DNA of 64,000 bases from Halomonas halmophila (GTDB lineage Bacteria > Pseudomonadota > Gammaproteobacteria > Pseudomonadales > Halomonadaceae): the NCBI RefSeq assembly GCF_006540005.1, contig NZ_BJOC01000012.1, positions 1-64,000 on the forward strand, in the 5' to 3' direction. The position numbers and the translations under genes were made by a program. The notes under the pieces are model-generated. The model was given only the letters and a program-made list of their open reading frames with translations. It ran no database searches and was not told where the DNA came from. This document shows positions 1-12,400 of this stretch, piece after piece (the first letter of the stretch is position 1; the number at the start of each line of letters is the position of its first letter).

Positions 1-76
1 TAGATAAGCAGCCGAGTTTTTGGTTTTGTCGAGATGGTTTTTTGGTTTTTTAGGTAGCACTTTTTTAATGGTGAAG

Positions 77-91
77 CACTAATTATTAGTG
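77..91. promoter_or_regulatory. Near-perfect palindrome in AT-rich leader
   Basis: CACTAAT-T-ATTAGTG is a perfect inverted repeat with 7-base arms around one central base. It lies about 315 bases upstream of the giant gene. It has the size of a site for a dimeric regulator, but no regulator is identified. Confidence 0.3.
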
Positions 92-250
92 TTTGAGTAT
101 GATTTTTTCATTGGGGTAAGATTTTTTTGTTTTTATATTATTGATTTTATTGTGGTTTTTTTATCGTTTTTTTGTAGGCGGTTTGTGAGGTGTTTTATTG
201 TTTTAAAAAATGTTTTTTCTCCTTTGAGGCTGTTCTAGACTCGGTTGTGG

Positions 251-273
251 TTCTCCAGCTTTGGTGTGGAGAA
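251..273. promoter_or_regulatory. Inverted repeat in the leader of the giant gene
   Basis: TTCTCCA and TGGAGAA form 7-base arms separated by 9 bases. The site is about 130 bases before the start codon, so it could be an operator or a 5' untranslated hairpin. Function unknown. Confidence 0.3.
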
Positions 274-404
274 TGTTGTGGGGTCGGAGATGGCCCTGAA
301 TGCTAGGTGATTAATATTCCCGATGCTCAGCTGTCACGGTTTCTTTAACAATGCGGATGACGAGATAGCTGGGTTGAGAAAAAACATGGCTGCGGGGTGG
401 GAAA

Positions 405-3400
405 ATGTATTTCATGTCATTCGTTTCGAATCATCTGAAAGGCGTTTCGGGTCGTATCAGTAACGGCGATCAACTGGCAGGGGAGAGATTCCAGAACAAC
501 GATTTATGGGTTACGCCGTTTCCATCTGACTGGGGCAATTCGGTCCAGGCCATGCGAATGACACTGGAAGACGAGCACCACCATCAATCCGTTTTCGAAC
601 GCTTTGAAAGGCCCTTCGTATTTGGTGATCTGCCGACTCCCGGACCCGGCAAACTGAAGATGTGGCTGGAAGCGATGGACGAGGCCGGGCGTACCATGCC
701 CGGTTCCCGTCAGGACTTTGATTTCTCCGTGGCACCGCCCATCGCTGAAGAGACACCGATGGATGACTCGGCACCTGCAGCAGCCTTGCTCGCCGATACC
801 GAGGATGCGCCGCAAATGGCCGCGGCTGCCATCGCGCCGAGCGATTTTGCCACCATCCGTATCGAAGCCGAGGACCAGGACGACACTGATGGCAATTCGG
901 CCACCATTGGCGGGGGCAGCATCGCGCTGGTGGCCGATGGCGACAATGCGGTGAATGCCTCCGGTGGCGCCTATGCCGATTACGGCGATGCGACCGGCGA
1001 AACCCTGGCATTCACTTTCTCGGTCGACGAGGCCGGTGAGTACGAGCTCGCCCTTGGCTATGCGCTTAGCCAGGATGATGGTGGAGCCGAGCGCAATCGA
1101 CCGCTGCGTCTCGATGTCAATGGCGAGCTCCAGGACCGCATGTTCGACCTGCCGAGCACGACCCTGACCGGTGATGCCGCCGATTTCAGTGACTTCGGCG
1201 AGCGTACGATTCGCGTGCAGCTGGAGCAGGGCGAGAATACGGTTTCCTTCACTTCCAACGGCGCCAGTGGTCCCAATGTCGATTACCTGGAAGTGCGCGC
1301 ACCGGATCCTGATGTCCATGTCGTACAGGGCGAAGACCTGGCGCTGTCGTCAACGGACCCGAATGATAATGGAACCAATCGGGTGGTGACGGTCGACAAT
1401 ATCGCCAGCTTCACCGGTGGCGAGGAAACCTTTCGGGTCGGAGCAGAAGGCGCAAGCTACCTCGACTGGGCCAAGGGCAATGTCGATGCCTACGGTGACT
1501 TTACCCTGGATGTGGCGACTGCCGGCACCTATAGCATCAGCGTGACCTATGCGACCAGCTCTGGACGTCCGTTGAACCTGTCTTTGGTCGAGGATGGTAC
1601 GCCAAGCCAGATTGGTGTCTTCCAGTTTGGCCCGGTTGCGGAGCCCAATTACTATCCTGATGATGTCAGCGATGTGCCAGCGCCTAATCAACCGGCGGCA
1701 GCTGGTGGCGGAAACCCGACGCGTCAAACCGAATGGGAAGGCTGGTCGACCGAAACCCTGAACATCACCCTCGAAGCGGGGAGTCATACCCTGCGACTGG
1801 GAGGCGGTGACGATGGCCCCAATATCGACAAGATCGAGGTGGCGTTGGTCGCCGAGGCGGTCGATCCCACCGGCCCGGTCATCGACCCTATCGTCGTGCA
1901 GGCCGAGGATGCCGAACTGGGTATCGACAACGACACTGGCACCCTGGTTCGCGATGCGCAGAACCCCGAGGATGGGTCGAGCTTTCAAGGCCTGCGCCCC
2001 GACTACTCGGGGACGGGCTATGTGGATTATGGTAGCCAGCCGGGAGACAGCCTGAGCTTTACGGTCAATGTCACCGAGGCGGGCAGTTATGACCTCAACT
2101 TCCGCTACGCCAGCAGCGGCGATCGTCCGATGAGCCTTGCCGTCAACGGCTCGCCCCTGGCCGAGCAGGCGTTTGTCTCGACCGATACCAATGCAGACAA
2201 CGTCGACCCCGAAGGTTTCGATGTCTGGGGATACCAGACCCAGACCGTCGAGCTGGCGGCCGGCGACAACACCATTACCCTGAGTATCCCCGCTGGCGCT
2301 GGCAGAGGTCCGAACCTCGACCGGCTCGAGGTGACCACCGCTGGCTCCGGACCTGTGGACGATGTGGTTGCCGATGTGGATGCGCCATCGCTGACCTTCA
2401 GTGCGGCCGATACCATTATCAATGGTGCCACCGCCGGGGCTGCCGAATTCAGTGTGACCGGGCGTGATGATGATATTGTGTTCGTCGGCGTGACTCTGGA
2501 TGGTGGCGTCAGTGTCGAGGAAGTCACCCCGAATGCGGATGGCAACTTTACCCTGGACCTGTCCGGGTATGCGGATGGCGACCTTTCCTCCACGCTAATT
2601 GCCATGGATGCCTATGGCAACCGTGCCGAGCAGACACTGGACCTTACGCTCGATACCACCGCCGATGAAAACGCCGACCTGGCGCTGGACGGCCCGGATG
2701 CCGAGATCGCCACGGATGCTAGTGACTCAGTGGTGTTCAGCGTGGTGGGCATCGACGCCGACTCGACCCTTGAGGTGAGCTTCGACGGCGGCGTCACTCG
2801 CCAGGCCGCTACCAGTGATGGCGATACTCTATCGGTTGATCTGTCGGGGCAAGGCCCGGGCGAGGTGACCGTGACGCTGATCGTGACGGATGTGGCCGGT
2901 AACGAAGCCAGCGCAGCGGATACCGTGACACTGGCGGGTTCAGCCGATCCGATACTGCTCGATGTCACCTTCGATGACGCGACCATCAGTGCCTATAACG
3001 ACACTCAGGATAACCCGGCAAATGGTACCGGCGTTGCGGTAGAAGACGACGGCGCCACGCTCACGCTGAACGATAACGTCTGGAAACGGGCAGAACTGCC
3101 GAGCAGCTACACGATCACCGCTGATACCTTACTGACACTGGATCTGGCCATTTCGAGCTCGCCGGCCTCGGAAATTGTCGCGATCGGCTTCGATGCCGAT
3201 GACAACCCCTTCAATGGCGGCAACAGCGTCTATCAGCTCGGTGGGACCCAGTCCCAGGGCGGTTTCGTGGACCTGCGTGGGCAGGGTGTGGACAACGGTG
3301 ATGGTACCTCCCGCTTCACCATCGACCTGTCGGCGCATGCGGGCACGACTGTCGATTCGTTGGTCTTCGTCAACGACGATGACCTGGGTGCCAAGGGGAG

Positions 3401-6400
3401 TGCGAGTTTCAGTGTCGTGAGCCTGTCGGAAGCCGACGCCGACGACACGAATAGCGCCCCACGGGTAGTCGGCGGTGGTATCGCCGACTTCAGCCTGGAT
3501 GAAGGCTCGAACCTCGAGGTGGACCTGCCCTTCGTCGATGACGATGGCGATGCCCTCAACTTCAGTTTCGAGGTCACCGATGGAGGTGGCCAGCCGGTTG
3601 ACGTGGATAGCCTGAGCGTCGACGGCAAAGTGCTGTCCGGTAGTCTCGATGGCTTGGCGCCTGGCAGTTATACCGTCACGATCACCGCCAGTGACGGCAC
3701 CACCAGCACCGATACTGACTTTGCTCTGAGCATCGAGAACGTCAACGATGCCCCGGTCGTGGAGCCTGTCGCGCTGGAGCCGTACTTTGGTGAGGTGGGC
3801 GAGAACTTCATCGAGATTCCACTGGCGGACTTCGCCGGGCTGTTCTCCGATCCCGATGGCGATAGCTTGACCTTGTCCGCCGAGAATCTGCCAGCGGGTC
3901 TAGAGGTGGTGGATGGCGTCATTCAAGGCATTCCGAATCAAGGAGGCAACTTCGATGCGGTGATTCGGGCCACAGATCCACAGGGGCTCTCCGTCACCCA
4001 GGCGCTGAGCTTTGTCATCGAAGGTACCCAGGTGGGAGATGCCATCACCATCGAGGCGGAAGACTTCACCGACCTCGATGCCTCCAACCTGATCGTGACC
4101 GGCAGCGCGAGTGCATCGAACGAACAGCTGATTCGGCTCACCAGCAATACGCCCGCCACCATCAGTACCGATCTGTCGGCCGGTGGTGTGGAGCCTGGCT
4201 GGTACGTCGCGCGACTGTATGTATTTGATGAAAGCGATGGTGAAGGTGCATTGACCCTGGCCATTGGCGATAGCGTGCTCGAAGCACGCAATACCGCGAG
4301 TGATAGCCTGAGCGCCGATGTGGTACTCAGCGATGAATTCGGCTCCATCGTGGGAAGCGGTGCGCGGGGTAACGCCGGTCAGAGCGGCAACCGCAAGGAA
4401 ATTGTCTTCGAAACACCTTTCGAGGTCACCGCCGGTGACCTGGCAAGCCTCGAACTGCGCGGAGCCGGTGGTGAGCTGATGCGCATCGACTCGCTGGTGT
4501 TCGAGCGCATCGAAGAACCGGTCAACGCCGTGCCGACGCTAGAAGGCCTGGCGGCCGATGTCAGCGTTGATGAGAACAGCGCAGCCGTGGCCAGCCTGGT
4601 GGTAGATGATGCCGATGGCGACAGCCTGACCGTGACACTCTCCGGTGTCGATGCCGCACTGTTCACTTACGACGAGACAAGCGGAGGCCTGTCATTCGTC
4701 AACCCGCCGAATGCGGAATTGGCGGCCGACAGCGATGAAGACGGTGTCTACGAGCTGACCGTGACCTTATCCGACGGCGAAGACAGTATCTCCCAGGACA
4801 CCTTGATCACGGTGGCGGATCTCAACGAGAGCATTTCCATCGATCAGGCCGCCTATTCGGTGGACGAAAATCTGACCGAGATCGGTGCTATCCCGCTGAT
4901 AGATGAAGATGGTGTAACCACAGGGCTCAATGCGCCGGTGTTTGCCATAACGGGAGGCGTTGATGCGCCGCTGTTTACCATCGACGAGGCGACCGGCGTG
5001 CTGAGCTTTACCAGCGCCCGTGACTTCGAACTGGCGGTGGATGATGACGAAGATGGTGTCTATGAGGTGGAGGTGACCGTTACTGACGGCGACCTTAGCG
5101 ACGTCCAGACCCTGGAAGTCAGCGTGGACGATGTCGATGAAGCCCCCTTCACGCCTATTAGCCTGCAGATTCAGGATGGCACGGTCACCAGCTTCGATGA
5201 CGATGCCAACCAGACCGATACCACGATCCGCAATGCCGGCAATCCCGAGGACAACGATGACCTGGTCGATGGCCTGCGTCCCGGCTTTACCGGTACCGGC
5301 TATCTGGACTTCGGTGACACCGCCGGCGATAACGTGACCTGGCAGGTCGATGTAACCCAGGCCGGGCAATACGACATCAGTGTGCGCTATGCCACCAATT
5401 CCGATCGCCCGCTCGACCTGGTGGTCAATGACGGTTCCCCCGTCGTGCTCGATATGCTGGCCACCGACCCGGATGGTACCGGTCCGCAGGAAGGATTCGA
5501 CAACTGGTTGTTCGAGACAGTGACCGTGACCCTGCAAGCTGGCACCAACAACATCGAGCTGGCGATTCCTGAGGGGGCCAACACCGGCCCGAATATCGAT
5601 CGCATCGAGGTCACCGAGGGTGGCAGTGGGCCGATTCCGGTGGATAGCAGCGCCGATGAAGACGGCGACCTGAGCCTGACGGCGGCCGATGACAGCCTGG
5701 AACCCGGTCAGCTTGCCGCTGCGATGTTCAATGTCGCCGGTGCCGATGATGACATCGTCAGTTATGAAGTCAGCCTGGATGGTGGCACGACCCGCAGCAC
5801 GGTGACGCCTGATGCCAGTGGCGATATCAGCGTCGACCTCAGCGGCCAGAGCGGCAGTGTCGAGGTGACCCTGATCGTCACCGACGCGGTCGGCAACGAG
5901 GCCCAGGCAAGCGACAGCGTGACTATCGACGATGGCAACGTCGTGGTGGAACCCTTCACTCTGCAGGGCGAAGACGCCAGCGTTACCGATGTCGGCGGCA
6001 CCGCCCAAGGGGCCGTTACACGTACGGTGGACGTGAACAACCCCGATGACTTCGGCAACTACCGAGAAGGAGGAGTCGGTGACGCTTACCTGGATTTCGG
6101 CACCGATGCCGGCGACCAGATAACATTCAACGTCGATGCGCCAGCCGCTGGCACTTACACAGCTACCATCCGTTATGCCAACGGTGGTGCAACACCACGA
6201 CCATTGGACCTGACCGTCAATGGCAGTTCCCAGCCTCAGGTGGCCTTCCCCAATGCGGCCGATGACGGCGTCAATGATCCCTGGGACCAGTGGCTCGAGC
6301 TCGAGGTGCAAGTGACCCTGGAAGAGGGTGACAACACCTTCTCGCTGACCATCCCCACGGCGGCTGACGGTGGTGTGGCCAACGGCCCTAACATCGACCA

Positions 6401-9400
6401 GGTGACCTTCGCGCTGGATGGTGACGATACCGGACCGACGCCCTTCAACTTCGAGATTCAGGGCGAGACGCTGTCGATCGATGACGACGAGCCGACGCCC
6501 GATACAGTGGTGCGTGATGCCAGCAATCCGGAGACCAACGAAGCGGCGGGCCCCGATGGGCTATGGGATGGCTATACCGGCAGCGGTTACCTCGATATGG
6601 GCGGTGAGGCCGGTGATGCGGGGTCCTTCGAAGTCGACGTCGAGGATGCCGGCACCTATACCCTGAGCGTGCGCTACACCAACGGTGATGGAGGTGGCGC
6701 GAATCGGCCCATGGACATACTGGTGGGCGGCGAGTCCCAGGGGGAGATGGCCTTCCCGATTACCGGCAACGGCAATGACGGCTGGTTGAACTGGCAAGAG
6801 GCCACTATCGAGGTTGAACTCGAGGCGGGCAGTAACACTATCCGGCTTGAGAACCTGGGTAACGCTGGCCCCAATATCGATCGTCTGAGTGTCACGCGCG
6901 AGGGTGTCGAGCCGCCGGATGTGGTTGAACCCGTGGACCGGTTCTCGGTCAAGGTCAACTTCCAGCCCGAAGGCGTGGCAGTGCCGGACGGTTATATCGC
7001 CGACAACGGCAAGGCGTTCGGCACTCAATCGGTGACCATCGACGGTCAGACCTACCAGTATGGCTGGGTGACCGAGGCGTCTATCTACGATGGCGAACCC
7101 GGCACGACCCCGCTGGATATCTCGAGTCTGACCAGCGTCGCGGTCAACGACCGTACCGATGATATCGCCGGTCTCGATCCGCGTCAGGGCACCTATGCCC
7201 ACTTCGACCAGCCCGGAAGCGCCTATGTGCGCGCCGGCTGGGAAATGGAGCTGGAGAACGGCTACTACGAGGTGACGGTCTCCATCGGCGATACGTCTGG
7301 CCCCTATGACAGCAATAACGTCCTGAACGCCGAGGGCGAGCTGTTCAACGACCCCTTCACCCCCTCCCGGCCGGATGATTTTCCGGAAGACGGTAATCCG
7401 GGGGATGACACCGAGGGGGCTCGATCCGATCTGGTGACCCGTGTCGTGCAGGTCACCGACGGCCGCCTGACACTCGATTCGCTGGGGCTCGACAACGAAA
7501 ACACCGAGATCCAGTACCTCGAGATCCAGTCACTGCCGGATCTGACGCCGGATGACGCTCGCGCCGCACCGGAAGACTACGCTGTCTTCACCGATGCTCG
7601 TGCGATCGCCGGCGTGGGGCAAAACGAGGTCGAGGTCAATCTCGATCCCGAGGACGGCGCTATCCCCACCGGCGTTGACCCGACATCGGATATCTTCGTG
7701 GGTATCTCGGTGGTTGATGGTCGCGGCGGTGCCTTGCTCGAGAGCCTGAATGACGGTTCGGTGCGGCTGATCGAGACGGTCACTGGCGAAGAAGTTGCCT
7801 ACAACGCCAATACGACCGGCGGTTTCGACTCACTGACCATCTCGCCGAGTCAGGCGCTCAAGCCGTTCACCAGCTATACCCTGGTGATCGATGGCTTCCG
7901 GGATCGTGGCCCCAATGATGACGGTGATGCGCCGACCCGCGAGTTCCAGAAATACACCAACACCTTCGTGACCGGTGAAGCACCCGAAGTGGTCGCCCGG
8001 GACGTGGCCTTCAACGATGTGGTCGAGCTCAACGGCGCTGCCGACAATGCCTTTGGTTTCACGTCGCTTGAGATCACCTCCGACGGCTCGACCATGTACG
8101 TGGCGACCATTAGTGGGGAGGTCCTGCGCTACGATATCGATCCCAACGACGGCTCGCTGTCCAATCGTCAGCAACTGAGCCTGCCCAACGACTACTTCGA
8201 CCAGCCGGGAGAAAGCCAGCAGCGCGGCATTATCGGCCTGGTGGTCGATCCGAATGATCCCAACGTGCTGTGGGCCACCGATAACTACCCGATCCCGCTC
8301 AATGGGCGAGATAATGGTGTGCCGGATTTCAGTGGCCGGATCACCAAGATCACCCTGGATGGCGGCAACGACTTCTCGGGGACTGCCGAGACTTACATCA
8401 CCGGGCTGCCACGCTCCAATGGCGACCACGTCACCAACAGCCTCGAGTTCCGCGAGAACCCGGACTACGACGCGACCACCAATCCCGATGTGCCGACGCA
8501 CCTGTTGTATCTCATCCAGGGCTCCAACTCGGCCATGGGCGAGCCGGATAGTGCCTGGGGCAATCGCCCGGAACGCCTGCTGAATGCGTCTGTCATGGAG
8601 ATCGATCCCACCCGGGATGCGCCGGCCGGTGGCTTTGATGTGTCCACCGAACCCGTGCCCGATGACGGCCAGAACACCCGCTATGATGACCCGGACGGTC
8701 ACCCGAAGGATGACCCCATCCCCATGGGCAACGGGGAGTTCCTGGTGTTCGATGAGCGCGGCGTCGCCACGGTACAGGACGCCAGCGGTACGGTGCTGCA
8801 GAGTTACTACGACCCCTTCGCCGAGGATGCGGTGCTCCAGCTGTTTGCCACCGGGGCGCGTAATGCCTACGACCTGGTCTGGCACTCCAACGGCTTCCTC
8901 TATGTGCCAACCAACGGCTCGGCGGCGGGTGGCAGTGTGCCGGATGATCCCACCACGCCGGAGAACGAACGCTATACCAATGTCGAAAAGCAGGACGACT
9001 ATCTGTTCAAGATCGTCGAAGGCGGCTACTACGGCCATCCCAACCCGCTACGCGGTGAATACATCCTGAACGGTGGTAACCCGACTGGAGGCACGGACCC
9101 CAATCAGGTCACCAAATATCCGAGTGGCATCGACCCCGAAGGCACCTACGACATTTCCGGTGTCTATTCACTCGGCGAGAACCGCTCGCCCAATGGCGCG
9201 GTGGAGTACACCAGCGGCATATTTGGCGGCAACCTGCAGGGTAATGTGCTGTTCACCGAGTACTCGGGTGGTGATGACATTCGTTCTATCACGCTGGATG
9301 CCAATGGCAACGTGATCGGCGATGACGTACTGCGTGATCCCGACGGCAATGTCATCAGCTATGTCGACCCGCTTGACATCATCGAGAACCCGGTGACCGG

Positions 9401-12400
9401 CCAGCTCTATCTGTTGACGCTCAATCGCGGCAACGGTCAGAGCCAGATCATCCGCCTTGATCCGGCACCAGGCGGGGTAGTGGATCCGGTCGACCCCGAT
9501 CCGGAACCGGGCGACGATCTGGTATCGCTGCTGGCTATCCAGGCGGAAGACAACACCCCGAACGACGGTACCTCGGTGACGATGGCCGATGGCAACGGCG
9601 CTGAAATCCAGATCCGTGACATCGATAATCCCGAAACGACCGCAGGGCTGCCCAATGGCCTGCGTCCCGGCTCCTTCGGCGTGGATGGCAACACCAATCC
9701 CGACGACGGCATCCTGGGCGGCTACGCCGACTATGGCTCGACCAATGCCGACTTCCTGACCTTCAGCTTCAATTTGAACGCCGAACAAGCCGGCGAGTCG
9801 GTCCTGCGGCTGCGCTATGCCAACGGCGGCGATACCGATCGTCCGCTCGAGGTGTTCGTCAACAACGTCAGTGTCGGCGTGTTCGACTTCAGCCCACCGT
9901 TAGGACTGACCGACGACGCGGCCTGGGCCGAGTGGCTGACCGAAGATGTGGCGGCGTCGTTGGTGGTCGGTGAAAACACCGTGCGCCTGCAGGCCACGAA
10001 TAATACCGGCCCCAATATCGACCAGCTCGAAGTGCTGCAGGTACCGCCGGATACTACCCCGGGCTTCACCGACTATGAGGCAGAAAATGCCTCGCTTGAT
10101 GGGCCAGTGGTGGTGCCGGAGAGTGTCGATGACCGCAATGCCTCCGGCGATGGCTTCGTCGATTTCGATGGCACGGGCGATCAGACCATCACCTGGACCA
10201 TCGATGTCAATGAGACGGGTAATTACGAGATCGGCTTCCGCTATGCGCTGGCAGCGAGCAAGGCCGACCGCCCGATGGAGCTGAGTATCAACGGCGTCAA
10301 CCTGGGCCAGGTCAACTTTGCAGGTCAGAGCAACGAGGATGAAAACGAGTGGTCTTTCCAGGAGCTGTTGGTCAATCTGCAGGCGGGCAGCAATACCGTC
10401 AGCGTGACGGCTCCCGAAGCCAATGGGCCTAATGTTGACCTGCTCAGAGTCCCGGATGTGCCTTCCGACAACTTCATGCCGGTGTATGCCGATGTCTCCG
10501 ACGGCGCTCGCATCGAGCTGGAGAGTGGCGATAGCGCGAGGACGATCAACGAGTTGACGGCGGACTTCTACTTCACGGTGGACGCGGATGGTCTCTATCG
10601 TCTTGACCTGGCCGCCAATGCAGGGGCCGATGACGGGCAGAACCTGACGCTGACGCTCAATGGTCAGCCGGTCGAGGTGCTGAGTTATCCGGGTGAAGGC
10701 GATGCTGGCGAGGAAGGCACCTATGTCGAGCTCCAGGCAGGGGTCGAGTACAACCTGCGGGCGGTGGCCGGCGCCGATGGGGCCGATGACCTTGACTATC
10801 TCGATGTGACGCCGCTGGCCGGCAATGACAATGCCGATATCGCGGTCGAGAGCGGTGATGCGGCCTACTACTCTGATCGCCTGCACTTCAGCTATCTAGA
10901 GAATAACAGTGCCGTGAACGACGATCGTGACTTCAAGGAGAGTGCAACGGTCACGATCTCCAATACCGGCAGTGAGGCCCTGGAGGTACTGGATGCGTTG
11001 GTCGAGGGTCCCTTCGAGCTTGCCGATCCGGCTATCTTCGATGGCCTCTCGCTGGCAGCCGGTGAGTCGCTGGATGTGACCGTACTGTTCGATCGTGACG
11101 CCTATACGGCGCCGACCAACGATGCGGGAGACGGTGTCTTCGAGGGCAGTATCCGCCTGACCACCAATGATGCCGACTCGCCGATCGCCGAGGTCCACAT
11201 GGCGGGCTTCTGGCAGGCTCAAGACGAAGGCGGCTGGGAACCCAACGTCAATGAGGTGTGGGAAGTCTTCGGCTTCGGCAACCGTATCGATGGCCTGCCG
11301 ACCGTCGGTGCCGGTCAGAACTCGGTACTGGATGACTTCGACCTCTATCGGCCGGTCAATGACGACGAAGTACTGTCGCGCTACTGGTCGCTCGCCGACG
11401 GCGCTGGCGAGGCGAAGATCACTCAGTTGGCGGCCTATCATGGTAGTGGCGGGGCCACCCTGGGGATCCATAATCCGGGTAACGTGAACCAGGACGTGAT
11501 CTTCAGCAACCATGCCGGGGATAACAACCAGACGATACTGCCGGTGAAGTCGAACGGCGAGTTCGCCACCATGACCTTCGGCGGCAACGACATTCCGGGA
11601 GGCTGGACCGGGAACGGTGTCTTCGGTATCGAAATGGCCAACCTGTCCACGGACCCCTCCCTCAATCCCGAGGGGGGCGATACCCCGCCGGCGGATGCCG
11701 AGGGTATCGAGCGTGGCTACACGGTGCGCATGTTCCGGGCGCTGGACGCCGAGGGTAACGTGATTCCCAACACCTATCTCGGCATCATGGATTACACCGG
11801 CATCAACTATGACTACAACGACAACATGTTCCTCATCGAGGGTGTGACGCCAGTGGCCGGTGGTGAGCTCACGGTGATCAACAATGACGGCGTGCCGTCC
11901 AATGATCGTCTGGTCATGTCGCGCATCGAGAATCCGGCCAACTCGGCTCAGGAGGTACATGACGAAGTCACCATCACGCTGCGCAACGATGGCTTCGAAG
12001 ACCTCGATATCAATAGCGTCGCGGTCAGTGACGAGACGCTGTTCGAGCTGACTGAGACCTTCTCCGCCGTCAGCCTGGCGCCGGGTGAGTCCGTGGAGGT
12101 GGGTGTACGCTTCATTGCCGACGACCCCGACGACGGCAGTCTCTACGAGGCGAGCCTGGTCATCGACTCAAGCGATGCCGATGAGGGCGAGAAGGTCATC
12201 CAACTGGCGGGCCTGGCCCAGAACCAGTCGGAAAATGGGCAGGAGCCGGCGGTCCAGGAAATCGTCAATGCCTTCGGTTACTCGACCAATGTGGCCGAGA
12301 GCCAGATGAACCAGGGCGGCCTGGTGGAAGCCAACGGCGACGAGATCCTGTCCCCGTACTTCCAGCGCGCCGACGGTAGCTCGCCGATCAAGATCAGTCA

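Larger units (their letters stand above)
1..404. other. AT-rich, T-run-rich leader upstream of the giant gene
   Basis: No convincing gene is seen here. The first 230 bases are strikingly AT-rich, with many runs of four to six T on the plus strand, whereas the coding DNA that follows is GC-rich. Such DNA is typically curved and bound by H-NS-like silencers, or marks acquired DNA; that is inference. The second half (231-404) is closer to normal composition and probably holds the promoter and 5' untranslated region of the gene at 405, but I cannot pick a clear -35/-10 pair. Two small inverted repeats are listed separately. Confidence 0.6.
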
